A stretch of 64,000 nucleotides of DNA from Janthinobacterium sp. 67 (GCF_002797895.1 NZ_PGES01000001.1:2294001-2358000), one strand, 5' to 3'. Shown: positions 33,126 through 43,113, counted from the first letter of the stretch. Notes: generated by a model from the letters alone, not told the origin. A program made the numbers and translations.

Positions 33126-35219
33126 ATGCCCGAATTATCTACCGCCAGCGAGGCGGAAAGCGCAATTATCTCTTTCCCGGACTCACCGTTCAAGCTGCAC
33201 CAGCCCTTCCCTCCGGCCGGTGACCAGCCCACGGCAATCGACCAGTTATCAGAGGGGATTGCCGACGGACTGGCCTTCCAGACCCTGCTGGGCGTGACCG
33301 GTTCGGGCAAGACCTACACCATGGCCAACGTCATCGCGCGCATGGGCCGGCCCGCCATCGTCTTTGCGCCCAACAAGACCCTGGCCGCGCAGCTGTACAG
33401 CGAGTTCCGCGACTTTTTCCCGCAAAACGCTGTCGAATACTTCGTCAGCTATTACGATTACTACCAGCCTGAAGCCTATGTGCCGCAGCGCGACCTGTTC
33501 ATCGAAAAGGACTCGTCGATCAACGAACATATCGAACAGATGCGGCTGTCGTGCACCAAGTCGCTGATGGAACGGCGCGACGTCATCATCGTTGCCACCG
33601 TCTCGGCCATCTACGGTATCGGTAACCCGAACGAATACCACCAGATGATCCTGACGTTGCGCGTAAAAGACAAAGTCGCCCAGCGCGACGTCATCGCGCG
33701 CCTGATCCAGATGCAGTACACGCGCAACGAAGTCGATTTCGGCCGCGGCACCTTCCGCGTGCGCGGCGACACCATCGACATCTTCCCCGCCGAGCATGCG
33801 GAGCTGGCCGTGCGCCTGGAAATGTTCGACGACGAGATCGAATCGATCCAGCTGTTCGATCCGCTGACGGGCCGCGTACGGCAAAAGATCCCCCGCTTCA
33901 CCGTGTATCCGGGCTCGCATTACGTGACGCCCCGCTCCACCGTGCTGCGCGCCGTGGAAACCATCAAGGACGAGCTGCGCGAGCGCCTCGAATTCTTCCG
34001 CAAGGAGAACAAACTGATCGAGGAGCAGCGGCTGGAACAGCGCACGCGCTTCGACCTCGAAATGATGGCCGAAATCGGTTTCACGAAGGGCATCGAAAAC
34101 TACTCGCGCCACCTGTCCGGCGCCCTGCCGGGCGAACCGCCGCCGACCCTGGTCGACTACCTGCCGCCCGACGCCATCATGTTCCTCGACGAGTCGCACG
34201 TGCTGACGGGCCAGCTGAGCGCCATGTACAACGGCGACCGCTCGCGCAAGACGAACCTCGTCGACTATGGCTTCCGCCTGCCGTCGGCGCTCGACAACCG
34301 CCCCTTGAAATTCGAGGAATTCGAGCAGAAGATGCGCCAGACCGTGTTCGTCTCGGCCACGCCGGCCGAATACGAAAAGAACCATTCCGACCAGGTGGTC
34401 GAACAGGTCGTGCGCCCCACGGGCCTGGTCGACCCGCAGATCATCGTGCGCCCCGCCAGCAGCCAGGTGGACGACCTGATGTCGGAAATCGTCGAACGCA
34501 TCAAGAAGGACGAGCGCGTGCTGGTGACCACGCTCACCAAGCGCATGTCGGAGCAATTGACTGAATACCTGGGCGACCATGGCATCAAGGTGCGCTACCT
34601 GCACAGCGATATCGAGACGGTGGAGCGCGTGGAAATCCTGCGCGACCTGCGCCTGGGCACCTTCGACGTGCTGGTGGGGATCAACCTGCTGCGCGAGGGC
34701 CTGGACTTGCCGGAAGTGTCGCTGGTCGCCATCCTCGACGCGGACAAGGAAGGCTTTTTGCGCTCCGAGCGCAGCCTGATCCAGACCATCGGCCGCGCCG
34801 CGCGTAACCTGAACGGCACGGCGATTTTGTACGGCGACCGCATCACGGACTCCATGCGCCGCGCCATCGACGAGACGGAGCGCCGCCGCGCCAAGCAGAT
34901 CGCCTTCAATACGGCCAACAACATCATCCCGATCGGCGTGAAGAAATCGATCCGCGAAATGATCGACGGCGTCTACAGCCCGCAGGAAGCGCGCGAAACC
35001 CTGCAAGTGGCGCAGGAAGCGGCCAAGTTCGAATCCATGAGCGAGAAGCAGGTCAGCAAGGAAATCAAGCGCCTGGAAAAACTGATGGTCGACCACGCCA
35101 AGAACCTGGAGTTCGAAAAAGCGGCGCAAGTGCGCGACCAGCTGCACATCCTCAAACAGCAGCTGTTCGGCGCGCCCGGCACCGACAATGTGACATCGAT
35201 ACTGGGTAGGTCGGATTAG
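33126..35219 (+). CDS. uvrB: Excinuclease ABC subunit B, UvrB
   Basis: The damage-verifying helicase-like subunit of nucleotide excision repair, acting with UvrA and UvrC. Present are Walker [11 protein letters not shown], the beta-hairpin [17 protein letters not shown] (Walker B), [30 protein letters not shown] (motifs V-VI, in part) and the C-terminal UVR motif binding UvrC ([20 protein letters not shown]). Length 697. The last codons GRSD and the TAG stop fall inside a REP-like palindrome, so the C-terminal tail comes from the repeat. Upstream, 110 nt separate it from the divergent aminotransferase gene; no clear LexA box is visible. Confidence 0.98.
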   Translation: MPELSTASEAESAIISFPDSPFKLHQPFPPAGDQPTAIDQLSEGIADGLAFQTLLGVTGSGKTYTMANVIARMGRPAIVFAPNKTLAAQLYSEFRDFFPQNAVEYFVSYYDYYQPEAYVPQRDLFIEKDSSINEHIEQMRLSCTKSLMERRDVIIVATVSAIYGIGNPNEYHQMILTLRVKDKVAQRDVIARLIQMQYTRNEVDFGRGTFRVRGDTIDIFPAEHAELAVRLEMFDDEIESIQLFDPLTGRVRQKIPRFTVYPGSHYVTPRSTVLRAVETIKDELRERLEFFRKENKLIEEQRLEQRTRFDLEMMAEIGFTKGIENYSRHLSGALPGEPPPTLVDYLPPDAIMFLDESHVLTGQLSAMYNGDRSRKTNLVDYGFRLPSALDNRPLKFEEFEQKMRQTVFVSATPAEYEKNHSDQVVEQVVRPTGLVDPQIIVRPASSQVDDLMSEIVERIKKDERVLVTTLTKRMSEQLTEYLGDHGIKVRYLHSDIETVERVEILRDLRLGTFDVLVGINLLREGLDLPEVSLVAILDADKEGFLRSERSLIQTIGRAARNLNGTAILYGDRITDSMRRAIDETERRRAKQIAFNTANNIIPIGVKKSIREMIDGVYSPQEARETLQVAQEAAKFESMSEKQVSKEIKRLEKLMVDHAKNLEFEKAAQVRDQLHILKQQLFGAPGTDNVTSILGRSD

Positions 35220-35241
35220 GCCCTGCGGGCCGTAATCCGAC
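35206..35241. repeat. REP-like palindrome, copy 1 (overlaps uvrB stop)
   Basis: GTAGGTCGGATTA ... TAATCCGAC with a short GC-rich centre. It matches copies at 35266-35301 and 59069-59102. The uvrB stop codon lies within it. Confidence 0.85.
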
Positions 35242-35265
35242 AACATCGTTGACGCTGGTGGTGGT

Positions 35266-35301
35266 GTCGGATTACGCGGCCTTGCCGCTCATCCGACCTA
35301 C
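35266..35301. repeat. REP-like palindrome, copy 2
   Basis: TGTCGGATTACGC ... GCTCATCCGACCTA, in the opposite order to copy 1, forming a pair typical of bacterial interspersed mosaic elements. The two could fold together into a larger hairpin and act as the uvrB terminator. Confidence 0.85.
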
Positions 35302-35354
35302 TTGAAAAGCCTTGACCGCACCAGCGAGTACATGATTTCTGTCCATGGTTCGCC

Positions 35355-35849
35355 CTACTCCGGCAGCGAATAGTCGATGTCGTAGAAATGCTGGCCGTTT
35401 TCAATGCGGATGGCGAGCGTCCCGCTGATGCCCGTCAGCTGCCCCGTGCCGGAATGCGGCACGATGACGATGGACAGCAGCTGCTTGCCATCGGCCATGG
35501 TGCCCGCATGCTGCGCCACGAAGCTGCCTTCCCTGCCCTGCAGCACGCCCGTGATGGCTTCCATGGCAACATAACCGGCCGCGCCCTTGGTGTCGGTGAC
35601 GGCACTGAGCATCTCGCCCTTCGCCGTGGCGACCAAGTCGCCGGCATAGACTTTATCGAGCAGCACCTTGCCCAGGGTCGTGCGCCCCGAGCGCTGGGGC
35701 GCCGCGGATGGCGTCATGGTGATGCTGAAACTTCCCGTAGCGTGTACATGCATGCGATGATCCCCTTCTGCAGATGAAGCGGCGCCGGCTGGCGCCACCG
35801 ATAGACAACAGGCGGCCAGCATCAGGGCCGACAAACTCTGTGATTTCAT
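35355..35849 (-). CDS. DUF3224-domain secreted protein
   Basis: A 164-residue protein with signal peptide (ALMLAACCLSVAPAGAA) and a DUF3224 domain, a beta-barrel-like fold related to allene oxide cyclase. Recognisable text is LDKVYAGDLVATAKGEMLSA, GAAGYVAMEAITGVLQGREGSF, VAQHAGTM and VPHSGTGQLTGISG. Function of the family is not known. It is divergent from the AraC-type regulator (57 nt between), so the regulator may control it. Confidence 0.85.
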   Translation of the reverse strand: MKSQSLSALMLAACCLSVAPAGAASSAEGDHRMHVHATGSFSITMTPSAAPQRSGRTTLGKVLLDKVYAGDLVATAKGEMLSAVTDTKGAAGYVAMEAITGVLQGREGSFVAQHAGTMADGKQLLSIVIVPHSGTGQLTGISGTLAIRIENGQHFYDIDYSLPE

Positions 35850-35905
35850 GATTCCACTTTAATCGATGAGAGACAAGCAGCTTAAGGCCGCGCAGGAGAC
35901 AAATA

Positions 35906-36745
35906 TTGGATAAAGCCGACAGCACGCGCAATGTGCTCGCCGCGCGCGGGCTGACGCCCAAAGGCATCGTCGACCCGCAGGCGGCGGCGCGGCGCATACG
36001 GCTGGCGACCTATCCACCGGCTGGCGCGCTGGCGCCGTTCATCGAGTACTTCTGGGTGGTCGAATGGGACAGGCGGGGCTGCGCGCCGGAGACGCAGCGC
36101 GTACTGCCCTACCCGAACGCGCACCTGGTATTCGACCTTGGGCGCACCGCCATCCATGGCGTGGTGCGCGGCGCCTTCGACCGGCCTTTGAACGGCGCGG
36201 GCAAGGTGCTGGGCGCGCGTTTCGCGCCGGGCGGCCTGCGCCCGTTCATCACGCAGCCCCTGTCATCGTTCACCGACGCGACCATCGCCGCCGATGCCCT
36301 GCTGGGCATGCCGGCCGCACAAGCCGAAGCGCTGGTGCTGCTGCAAGCCGACGATACGGCCATGGTGGCGCAAGCACAGGCGCCGCTGCTGGCAAGGCTG
36401 CCGCAGGTCGATGACGCGGCCCTCCTGGCCGCCAGGCTGACTGCGGCGGCGGCGGCCCACAATGGCCCGGCGAGCGTGGCGCAGCTGTGCGAAAAAATGG
36501 GCATCGGCGAACGCCGGCTGCAGCGCCTGTTCGCCAACTACGTGGGCGTGCCGCCAAAATGGGTGATCCAGCGTTACCGCCTGCAGGAAGCGATCTGGCG
36601 CCTGGCGCAGCCCGATGCGCCCGACCTGGCCAGCCTGGCGCAGGAACTGGGCTTTTTTGACCAGGCCCATTTCAGCCGCAGTTTTGCGGAACTGGTGGGC
36701 AGCACGCCGCTCGACTATCGCCGCTCGCAGCGGGAGACAGCCTAG
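35906..36745 (+). CDS. AraC-family transcriptional regulator
   Basis: A 279-residue regulator with an N-terminal sensor-like domain (YPPAGALAPFIEYFWVVEWD, LPYPNAHLVFDLG, VLGARFAPGGLRPF), a form common in soil Proteobacteria. The C-terminal double helix-turn-helix has SVAQLCEKMGIGERRLQRLFANYVGVPPKW (in part) and DLASLAQELGFFDQAHFSRSFAELVGSTP. No ligand can be inferred. It starts 57 nt from the divergent DUF3224 gene and is convergent with the LysR gene. Confidence 0.9.
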   Translation: MDKADSTRNVLAARGLTPKGIVDPQAAARRIRLATYPPAGALAPFIEYFWVVEWDRRGCAPETQRVLPYPNAHLVFDLGRTAIHGVVRGAFDRPLNGAGKVLGARFAPGGLRPFITQPLSSFTDATIAADALLGMPAAQAEALVLLQADDTAMVAQAQAPLLARLPQVDDAALLAARLTAAAAAHNGPASVAQLCEKMGIGERRLQRLFANYVGVPPKWVIQRYRLQEAIWRLAQPDAPDLASLAQELGFFDQAHFSRSFAELVGSTPLDYRRSQRETA

Positions 36746-36753
36746 CACCGCGC

Positions 36754-37668
36754 TCATGCCCGCCGCCCCTGCTTGCCTATGCTCGCAACCATCATGTCGA
36801 ACAGGGTGCGTGACGCGGGCGGCATCGCGTGCTGATGCCGGCTGATCAAGCCCAGCGTCCGTTTCACGACAGGATTGACGAGCGGCACGCCGATCACCGT
36901 GCCTTGCCGCTCCGGCAAGATGGACAACCCCGGCACCGCCGCCACGCCCAGTCCCGACTCCACCAGCGCCAAGATGCCTGACACGTGGTTGACCTCGCAC
37001 GAGATCCACGGATGCTTTTCCACGCCGGCCAGTGCCGCGTCGAGCACGCTGCGGTTGCCGCTCGACTTGGCCACCGAGATATAGCGTTCGTCGACGGTAT
37101 CCTTCCAGCTCAGCTTCTTGCGCCTGGCCAGTCGGTGATCGTTGCGCATCGCCAGCACGTAGGTCTCGACATAGATGGGCTGGAAATGGATCTCCGGATT
37201 TTCCGCGCCGGTAAAGCAGATGCCGAAGTCCGCCTCGCCGGTCAGCACGAGATTGAGCACGTCCTGCGCGCTTTCGTCATGCACGCGCACGCGGATTTTC
37301 GGGAACTGCGCGCTGAAACGCTTGAGCACGTCCGGCAGGAAGTGCCACACGGCCGAAGGCACGCAGGCGAACGTCACCGTTCCGGTACGGTGCGCGGCCA
37401 GGTCGGCGACACCGAGCACGGCATCCTCGAGGCCGTTGAGCGCATCGCGCACATTCACCAGGAACACCTGCCCCACATTGGTCAGCTGCACGCGCCGGGT
37501 GGTGCGCTCGAACAGCTTGACCCCCAACGCATCTTCCAGTTTTTCGATGCGGCGGCTGAGCGCCGGCTGCGACAGGAACAGGTCGGCCGCGGCCTGGCGA
37601 AAGCTGTTGCGCTCGGCCACGGCCACGAAAGCCTGCAAATCGTGAAGTTCGTAATTGATGCGCTGCAT
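36754..37668 (-). CDS. LysR-family transcriptional regulator
   Basis: A 304-residue LysR protein. The winged helix-turn-helix lies in residues 10-70 (FVAVAERNSFRQAAADLFLS, ALSRRIEKLEDALGVKLFER) and the periplasmic-binding-protein-like effector domain follows from about 95. It is divergent from a porin gene that heads a transport cluster, the usual place for the regulator of that cluster. The 112-nt gap has ATAATTTGATAATTGCAATT-like dyads (T-N11-A) suited to LysR binding. The effector is probably a carboxylate, inferred from the cluster. Confidence 0.92.
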   Translation of the reverse strand: MQRINYELHDLQAFVAVAERNSFRQAAADLFLSQPALSRRIEKLEDALGVKLFERTTRRVQLTNVGQVFLVNVRDALNGLEDAVLGVADLAAHRTGTVTFACVPSAVWHFLPDVLKRFSAQFPKIRVRVHDESAQDVLNLVLTGEADFGICFTGAENPEIHFQPIYVETYVLAMRNDHRLARRKKLSWKDTVDERYISVAKSSGNRSVLDAALAGVEKHPWISCEVNHVSGILALVESGLGVAAVPGLSILPERQGTVIGVPLVNPVVKRTLGLISRHQHAMPPASRTLFDMMVASIGKQGRRA

Positions 37669-37780
37669 GCATTAATCCCCGGAAAAATTGCAATTATCAA
37701 ATTATGCCATTTCAACGATGATGGGGTCTTAATGCTGAGCCTCGCCAAGAAGGCATCACCCAAAAAAAGATGGAGACACC

Positions 37781-38872
37781 ATGCGACATTGTTCCACGTT
37801 CGCGCTGTTGTTGGCGGCCAGCGGCACCAGCCTGGCCCAGAGCAGCGCGGTTTTCTATGGCATCGCGGATGCCGGCATCCGCGATGGCAAGGGCTTGAAC
37901 GCCGCCAACGCCCCCATCGCCGGCGGCACCACGCCCGCCATCAGCAGCGGCATCAACAACACGAGCCGCTGGGGCTTGCGCGGCCAGGAAGACCTCGGCG
38001 GCGGCTGGCAGGCGCTGTACCGCCTCGAGGGCGGACTCAATCTGGACACGGGCAGCGCGGCCAAATCCGACAAGTTGTTCGACCGGCAGGCCTGGGTCGG
38101 GCTCAAGACGCCGCTCGGGTCCGTGACGCTGGGCCGCCAGGCGACCTTGCTGGCCGACGCCATCGCGCCGGTGGACCCGCTGGGCATCCGCTACGCCTCG
38201 TTCAATCCCAACGTCAACATCACCGGCTTGAGCAACACGGCTTTTGGCCGGCACTCGTTCGGACAGCAATACGGCAGCAGCGGCTATGCCGACAACTTCT
38301 ACCGGCTCGACAACATGGTGAAAGCCAGCGCCAGCCTCGGGCCGGTGGTGGCGCGCGCCGCCTACTCGTTCGGCGAAGTGGCGGGCGCCGCGTCGCCATT
38401 GTCGACCTGGGGCGGCGCCCTCACGTACCAGCAGGCTGGCCTGGCCGTCTCCGGGGCGGCGATGCGCTTTCGCAACCGCGACAACCTCAATCTCGACGCC
38501 GCCACCGTGGGTGCCGCCTACAAGGTGGACGCCTGGCAGTTCAAGGCCAATCTGGGCGTCAACCGCGCCGACGCGGGCGCCGGCAAATCCATCCGCCAAA
38601 ACGTGGCATCGGCCGGCGTGAGCCGGCAATTGGCGCAGGACCTGCTGCTCACGACCGCCTATTACAAGGTGCGCCGCAGCGCCACGGGCCACGTCGATGA
38701 CGGCTTCCAGCGCGCTTTCGCCTACCTGGAAAAAACGCTGTCGCCGCGCTCCACCCTGTACCTCGAATCGGACTACACCCTGTGGCAAGGCGATGCGGCC
38801 GGCGTCACCGGCACGCGGGCCAACGACCGTCACGGCATGGGCTTGACGCTCGGCCTCATGCACAAATTTTAA
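37781..38872 (+). CDS. Gram-negative porin (trimeric 16-strand type)
   Basis: A 363-residue outer-membrane porin of the betaproteobacterial OmpC/Omp32 type. It has a short signal peptide (CSTFALLLAASGTSLAQS), then SSAVFYGIADAGIRDGKG as first strand, SRWGLRGQEDLGGGWQALYRLEGG, the loop-3 region (LADAIAPVDPLGIR) and the C-terminal TLGLMHKF with terminal Phe needed for assembly. GGAGA precedes ATG. It heads a cluster with a periplasmic binding protein and an MFS transporter, so it may admit an organic acid or oxyanion. Confidence 0.93.
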   Translation: MRHCSTFALLLAASGTSLAQSSAVFYGIADAGIRDGKGLNAANAPIAGGTTPAISSGINNTSRWGLRGQEDLGGGWQALYRLEGGLNLDTGSAAKSDKLFDRQAWVGLKTPLGSVTLGRQATLLADAIAPVDPLGIRYASFNPNVNITGLSNTAFGRHSFGQQYGSSGYADNFYRLDNMVKASASLGPVVARAAYSFGEVAGAASPLSTWGGALTYQQAGLAVSGAAMRFRNRDNLNLDAATVGAAYKVDAWQFKANLGVNRADAGAGKSIRQNVASAGVSRQLAQDLLLTTAYYKVRRSATGHVDDGFQRAFAYLEKTLSPRSTLYLESDYTLWQGDAAGVTGTRANDRHGMGLTLGLMHKF

Positions 38873-38889
38873 CGACAGGAGAAACAACC

Positions 38890-39687
38890 ATGCTTCCACA
38901 TACCCTGATGCGGCGATCCGCCCCCCTGCTGGCCGGCTTCATGCTGCTCGCCGCCGGCGCGGCCCACGCCGCCGAACTGCGCGTGGTCAGCTCGGGCGGT
39001 TTCGCCCAGGCCTACAAAAACCTGGCGCCCGCCTACGAACGCGCCAGCGGCGACCATCTGGTCTCCGAATGGGGACCATCGATGGGCACGACAAAAAATG
39101 CGATTCCCGCGCGCCTGGCACGCGGCGAGCAGATCGACGTCGTCATCATGGTGGGCGACGCGCTCGACAAGCTGATGCAGGAAGGCCGTTTGGTCCCCGG
39201 CAGCAAGGTGGTGCTGGCCAATTCGCCGATTGCCTGCGCTGTGCGGCGCGGCGCGGCCAAGCCCGACATCAGCACCACCGAAGGCTTGCGCAGCGCTTTC
39301 CTGCAGGCGCACAAGGTGGCCTATTCGGACAGCGCCAGCGGCGAATACATCGAGAAGCAGCTGATGAAGAAACTGCAGATTTCGGAACAGATGCAGGGCA
39401 AGGCGGCAAAGATCCCCGCCACTCCCGTCGGTGAAATCATCGCGCACGGCGACGCCGATTTCGGCTGCCAGCAGCGCAGCGAACTGCTGCCGGTCGAGGG
39501 CATCGCCATCGTCGGCCTGCTGCCGCCGGAAGTGCAGCAGATGACGCAGTTTTCGGCCGCCCTGGTCCCGGGCAGCAAGCAGCCGGAGGCCGGCCGCGCC
39601 CTGCTGCGCTTCCTCGCCTCCCCCGACAACGCCGGCGCGATCGAAGCGACCGGGCTGGAACCGGCGTCGGCGCCGGTCACGCACTAG
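38890..39687 (+). CDS. ModA-like periplasmic substrate-binding protein
   Basis: A 265-residue secreted binding protein with signal peptide (LLAGFMLLAAGAAHA) and the ModA-type text ELRVVSSGGFAQAYKNLAPAYERASG, VVIMVGDALDKLMQEGRLVPGSKVVLANSPIACAVR and GDADFGCQQRSELLPVEGI. ModA proteins bind molybdate, but this branch lies apart from any modB/modC permease genes. It starts 17 nt after the porin, with AGGAG before ATG, and precedes an MFS transporter. It may bind a carboxylate or sense it for the cluster; this is inference. Confidence 0.85.
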   Translation: MLPHTLMRRSAPLLAGFMLLAAGAAHAAELRVVSSGGFAQAYKNLAPAYERASGDHLVSEWGPSMGTTKNAIPARLARGEQIDVVIMVGDALDKLMQEGRLVPGSKVVLANSPIACAVRRGAAKPDISTTEGLRSAFLQAHKVAYSDSASGEYIEKQLMKKLQISEQMQGKAAKIPATPVGEIIAHGDADFGCQQRSELLPVEGIAIVGLLPPEVQQMTQFSAALVPGSKQPEAGRALLRFLASPDNAGAIEATGLEPASAPVTH

Positions 39688-39721
39688 CCGACGTCACTCA
39701 TCTTTCATCAATAGGTAAATC

Positions 39722-41056
39722 ATGGCCACTCCATCGACCGCCACGCCCATCGCCGAGGCCACACCGCCCCGCGCACAGGCACGTCCTCCCTCGCGCATCG
39801 CCACCGTCATCCGGGTGACGAGCGGGAACTTCATCGAAATGTACGATTTTTTCCTGTTCGGCTTTTACGCGACGTATATTTCCAAGGCCTTCTTCCCCGC
39901 CACCAGCGAATATGCGGCCCTGATGATGACGTTCGCCACCTTCGGCGCAGGGTTTTTCATGCGGCCGCTGGGCGCCATCCTCCTCGGCAGCTATATCGAC
40001 CGCATCGGCCGCCGCAAGGGCCTGGTGCTGACCCTGGCCATCATGGCTTCCGGCACGGCGCTGATCGCCTTCGTGCCTGGCTATGCCACCATCGGATTGC
40101 TGGCGCCGTTCCTCGTGCTGATCGGGCGTTTGCTGCAAGGTTTTTCCGCCGGCGTGGAACTGGGCGGCGTATCCGTCTACCTGTCCGAGATGGCGACACC
40201 CGGCAACAAGGGATACTACGTCAGCTGGCAATCGGCCAGCCAGCAGGTGGCCATCATCTTTTCCGCCGCGCTGGGCTACTTCTTGAACGAAACCTTGAGC
40301 AAGGAATTCATCGCGGACTGGGGCTGGCGCATCCCGTTCTTCATCGGCTGCTCCATCATCCCGGTGGTGTTCTACATCCGCCGTTCGCTGCAGGAGACCG
40401 AGGCCTACCTGACGCGCAAGTCGCATCCGACGTTCCGGCAAATGCTCAAAACCATCACCCTCAACTGGCCGCTGGTCGTCACCGGAACGATGCTGATCGT
40501 GCTGACGACGGTCGCGTTCTACCTGATCACCGTCTACACGCCGACCTTCGGCAAGAACGTGCTCAAGCTGAGCACCGAGGAAAGCCTGCTCGTCACCTTG
40601 TGCATCGGCCTGTCGAACTTCATCTGGCTGCCCGTCATGGGCGCGCTGTCCGACCGCATCGGGCGCTGGCCCATCATGGCCGTGTGCTCGGCGCTGACGG
40701 TGCTGACGGCGTATCCTGCCCTGTCCTGGCTGGTCGCCCATCCGAGTTTCGACCACATGCTGATGGTGGAGCTGTGGCTGTCCTTCCTGTACGGCAGCTA
40801 CAACGGGGCCACCATCGTCGCGCTGACGGAAATCATCCCGGCCAGCGTGAGGACCACGGGCTTTTCTCTGGCCTACAGCCTGGCCACGGCGCTGTTCGGC
40901 GGCATGACGCCGCTGGTGTCGACCCTGCTGATCGAGAGCACCGGCGACAAGGCGGCGCCAGGCTACTGGATGGCCGGCGCCGGCGCCATCAGCCTGGTGG
41001 CGACGTGGCTGATCTATCGCGGCATCGTCAGGGAGCGCCATCCGCTCCCGGCATGA
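39722..41056 (+). CDS. MFS transporter, citrate/tricarballylate proton symporter type
   Basis: A 444-residue major facilitator of the metabolite:H+ symporter family. Family signs are [23 protein letters not shown] in the first helix, [21 protein letters not shown] in the first cytoplasmic loop, [24 protein letters not shown] and [15 protein letters not shown]. These match citrate and tricarballylate carriers (CitA/TcuC). Twelve membrane segments are expected. It is the last gene of the porin/ModA-like cluster. The substrate is inferred from the family; no tcuA or tcuB enzymes are present here. Confidence 0.88.
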   Translation: MATPSTATPIAEATPPRAQARPPSRIATVIRVTSGNFIEMYDFFLFGFYATYISKAFFPATSEYAALMMTFATFGAGFFMRPLGAILLGSYIDRIGRRKGLVLTLAIMASGTALIAFVPGYATIGLLAPFLVLIGRLLQGFSAGVELGGVSVYLSEMATPGNKGYYVSWQSASQQVAIIFSAALGYFLNETLSKEFIADWGWRIPFFIGCSIIPVVFYIRRSLQETEAYLTRKSHPTFRQMLKTITLNWPLVVTGTMLIVLTTVAFYLITVYTPTFGKNVLKLSTEESLLVTLCIGLSNFIWLPVMGALSDRIGRWPIMAVCSALTVLTAYPALSWLVAHPSFDHMLMVELWLSFLYGSYNGATIVALTEIIPASVRTTGFSLAYSLATALFGGMTPLVSTLLIESTGDKAAPGYWMAGAGAISLVATWLIYRGIVRERHPLPA

Positions 41057-41058
41057 TG

Positions 41059-41685
41059 TTACGGCCAGGCGGGCCGGCGCATGTGGAACAGGCTGTCCGG
41101 CCCGATCTCGAAATAATCGGCCGGACCGCCGCCGCGCAAGATCGGCGCGGCCGCCGCCGTGTCGTACACGCCATCGTTGAGCAGGTGGCGCGCAATGTGC
41201 ACGCCCACCACTTCCCCCAGCACCAGCCAGCTGCCGACACCGTCGCCATTAAGGCCTTGCAGCTCGATGATCTGCGTGCGCCGGCATTCGAAGGAGACGG
41301 GGCTTTCCGCCACGCGCGGCACATTGACGATGCGCGAGGCGGCCGGCGTCAGGCCGGCCAGCGCGAATTCATCGACTTCGGGCGGCGCCGGCGCGCAACT
41401 GATGTTCATCGCCCCGGCCAGCGGACGCGTGGCCAGGTTCCACACGAATTCGCCCGTCTGTTCGATATTGCGCAAGGTATCCTTGCGGCCGATGCTGGAA
41501 AAACCGATCAGCGGCGGATGGTAATTGAAGGCGTTGAAAAAACTGTAGGGCGCCAGATTGAGCACGCCCTCGCTGCTGCGCGAAGCGATCCAGCCGATGG
41601 GCCGCGGCCCCACGATGGCGTTGAACGGGTCATGCGCCAGGCCATGGCCCTGCGCAGGTTCATAAAAGTGAATATTGTCGGCCAC
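41059..41685 (-). CDS. Flavin reductase family protein (FMN-binding split barrel)
   Basis: A 208-residue flavin reductase-like protein: AIVGPRPIGWIASRSSEGVLNLAPYSFFNAF is the FMN-binding start, followed by PPLIGFSSIGRKDTLRN and GEFVWNLATR. Such proteins use NAD(P)H to reduce FMN, or bind flavin in oxygenase systems. I chose GTG 41685 because AGGAA lies before it; a TTG 18 nt upstream has no such site. It converges with the MFS gene, 2 nt apart. No partner oxygenase is adjacent. Confidence 0.87.
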   Translation of the reverse strand: MADNIHFYEPAQGHGLAHDPFNAIVGPRPIGWIASRSSEGVLNLAPYSFFNAFNYHPPLIGFSSIGRKDTLRNIEQTGEFVWNLATRPLAGAMNISCAPAPPEVDEFALAGLTPAASRIVNVPRVAESPVSFECRRTQIIELQGLNGDGVGSWLVLGEVVGVHIARHLLNDGVYDTAAAAPILRGGGPADYFEIGPDSLFHMRRPAWP

Positions 41686-41886
41686 GCGCGTTCCTGAAGT
41701 CAAAAGAAGTCAAAGGCGCCCGGGATGGAACGCCTGGAACGACAGCTTACTGGAATTGCCGCCACCGCGTTGCCAGCCCGCCGGCGCCAGGTGCGCTCGC
41801 GCACGCATCGCAACAATTGTGTAGCACATGGCCCTGGGCCTCGCTTATGATGGGACAACTCAACCCTTGTCATTACGCTACCGCCC

Positions 41887-42948
41887 ATGCCTACGCTCAC
41901 GCTGCACCAGAAAGTGTTCCTGCTCCTCCTGAGCATCGTCACCATCGGCTTCGGCTGGATACTGGCGCCATATGCGGGCGCCATCTTCTGGGGTGTGATC
42001 CTGGCGATCCTGTTCGCGCCCGTGTACCGCTGGCTGCTGCTGAAAACCAGGGGCCGCGCCGGCCTAGCGTCGCTGCTGACTTTGCTGCTGATTATCGTCA
42101 TCGTGATCCTGCCGCTGTCGCTCGTTTCCGTGTCGCTCGTGAACCAGGCGGCCAGCGTCGTGGAAATGGTGCGTTCGGGCGAAATCACGGTCGCCATGTT
42201 CTTCAATAAAATCATGGCCGTGCTGCCGCAATGGCTGATCAACTTGCTCGACCGCTTCAACCTGACCAGCCTGGCCAGCCTGCAGGACAAGCTGGCCGAG
42301 GGCGCCACGCAGGTGAGCCAGGTGGTGGCGGTGAAAGCCATCAACGTGGGCCTGTACACCTTTGAATTCCTCACCAGCCTGTGCATCATGCTGTACCTGC
42401 TGTTTTTCCTCATGCGCGATGGTTCGACCCTGTCGGCCCGCATCAAGGGTGCCGTGCCGCTGAGCCGCAAGTACAAGCAGCGCCTGTTCACCAATTTCAC
42501 CACCGTGATCCGCGCCACCGTGAAGGGCAACATCCTCGTGGCAATCGCCCAGGGTGCCCTCGGCGGCCTGGCATTCTGGTTCCTCGACGTGCCGGCGCCC
42601 CTGCTGTGGGCCGTGCTGATGGCCTTCCTGTCGCTGCTGCCGGCCGTCGGCGCCGCCCTCGTCTGGGCGCCCGTGGCCGTCTACTTCCTGGCCACGGGCG
42701 CGATCTGGCAAGGCGCAGGGCTGGCCGCCTTCGGCGTCTTCGTCATCGGCCTGGTCGACAACGTGCTGCGCCCCGTTTTGGTCGGCAAGGACACCAAGAT
42801 GCCCGACTACGTGGTGCTGCTGTCGACCGTGGGCGGCATGGCCCTGTTTGGCCTGAACGGCTTCGTCATCGGCCCCGTGGTGGCGGCCCTGTTCATCGCC
42901 TCGTGGGACCTGTTCGTCTCGGCCAGCGAATTCCAGGCCCAGGATTGA
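41887..42948 (+). CDS. AI-2E family transporter (YdiK/TqsA type permease)
   Basis: A 353-residue membrane protein with about seven or eight hydrophobic segments, for example VFLLLLSIVTIGFGWILAPYAGAIFWGVIL and LASLLTLLLIIVIVILPLSLVSV (in part). The family signature region GNILVAIAQGALGGLAFWFLD and the end LVDNVLRPVLVGKDTKMPDYVVLLS-GGMALFGLNGFVIGPV are present. The family includes an autoinducer-2 exporter and Na+/H+ antiporters, so the substrate is unknown. It stands alone, with a 180-nt upstream region. Confidence 0.9.
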   Translation: MPTLTLHQKVFLLLLSIVTIGFGWILAPYAGAIFWGVILAILFAPVYRWLLLKTRGRAGLASLLTLLLIIVIVILPLSLVSVSLVNQAASVVEMVRSGEITVAMFFNKIMAVLPQWLINLLDRFNLTSLASLQDKLAEGATQVSQVVAVKAINVGLYTFEFLTSLCIMLYLLFFLMRDGSTLSARIKGAVPLSRKYKQRLFTNFTTVIRATVKGNILVAIAQGALGGLAFWFLDVPAPLLWAVLMAFLSLLPAVGAALVWAPVAVYFLATGAIWQGAGLAAFGVFVIGLVDNVLRPVLVGKDTKMPDYVVLLSTVGGMALFGLNGFVIGPVVAALFIASWDLFVSASEFQAQD

Positions 42949-43113
42949 GGCGCCGTCCCAGCTGCAAAAATAAACCCGCCAAAACCCGGCGCTGTCGGCG
43001 CCGCCACTTGCGCTTCCCGAAACAGGCCGGAGCGGCCTGGCGGCACAGTGTCCGCCAGCGCGGACCAGCCCCGGCAACTATCCACATGAGACCGCATTTC
43101 ATGGCAACTATCA

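Noticed and set aside
33249..35246. Very long open frame (665 codons) antisense to uvrB
   Set aside because: It is a mirror of the codon pattern of uvrB in GC-rich DNA; the product is rich in His/Arg/Gln/Val and matches no family, while uvrB on the other strand is certain.
36985..38700. Plus-strand open frame of 571 codons over the LysR and porin genes
   Set aside because: It crosses two well-supported genes on opposite strands and its text is Arg/Gly/His-rich without any domain.
38890..39687. Calling the binding protein a true molybdate-binding ModA
   Set aside because: The fold matches but there are no modB or modC genes and the neighbours are a porin and an organic-acid carrier, so the ligand is left open.
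39698..41041. Minus-strand frame antisense to the MFS transporter
   Set aside because: Shadow of a GC-rich gene; the product is full of His, Gln and Arg and has no ribosome binding site.
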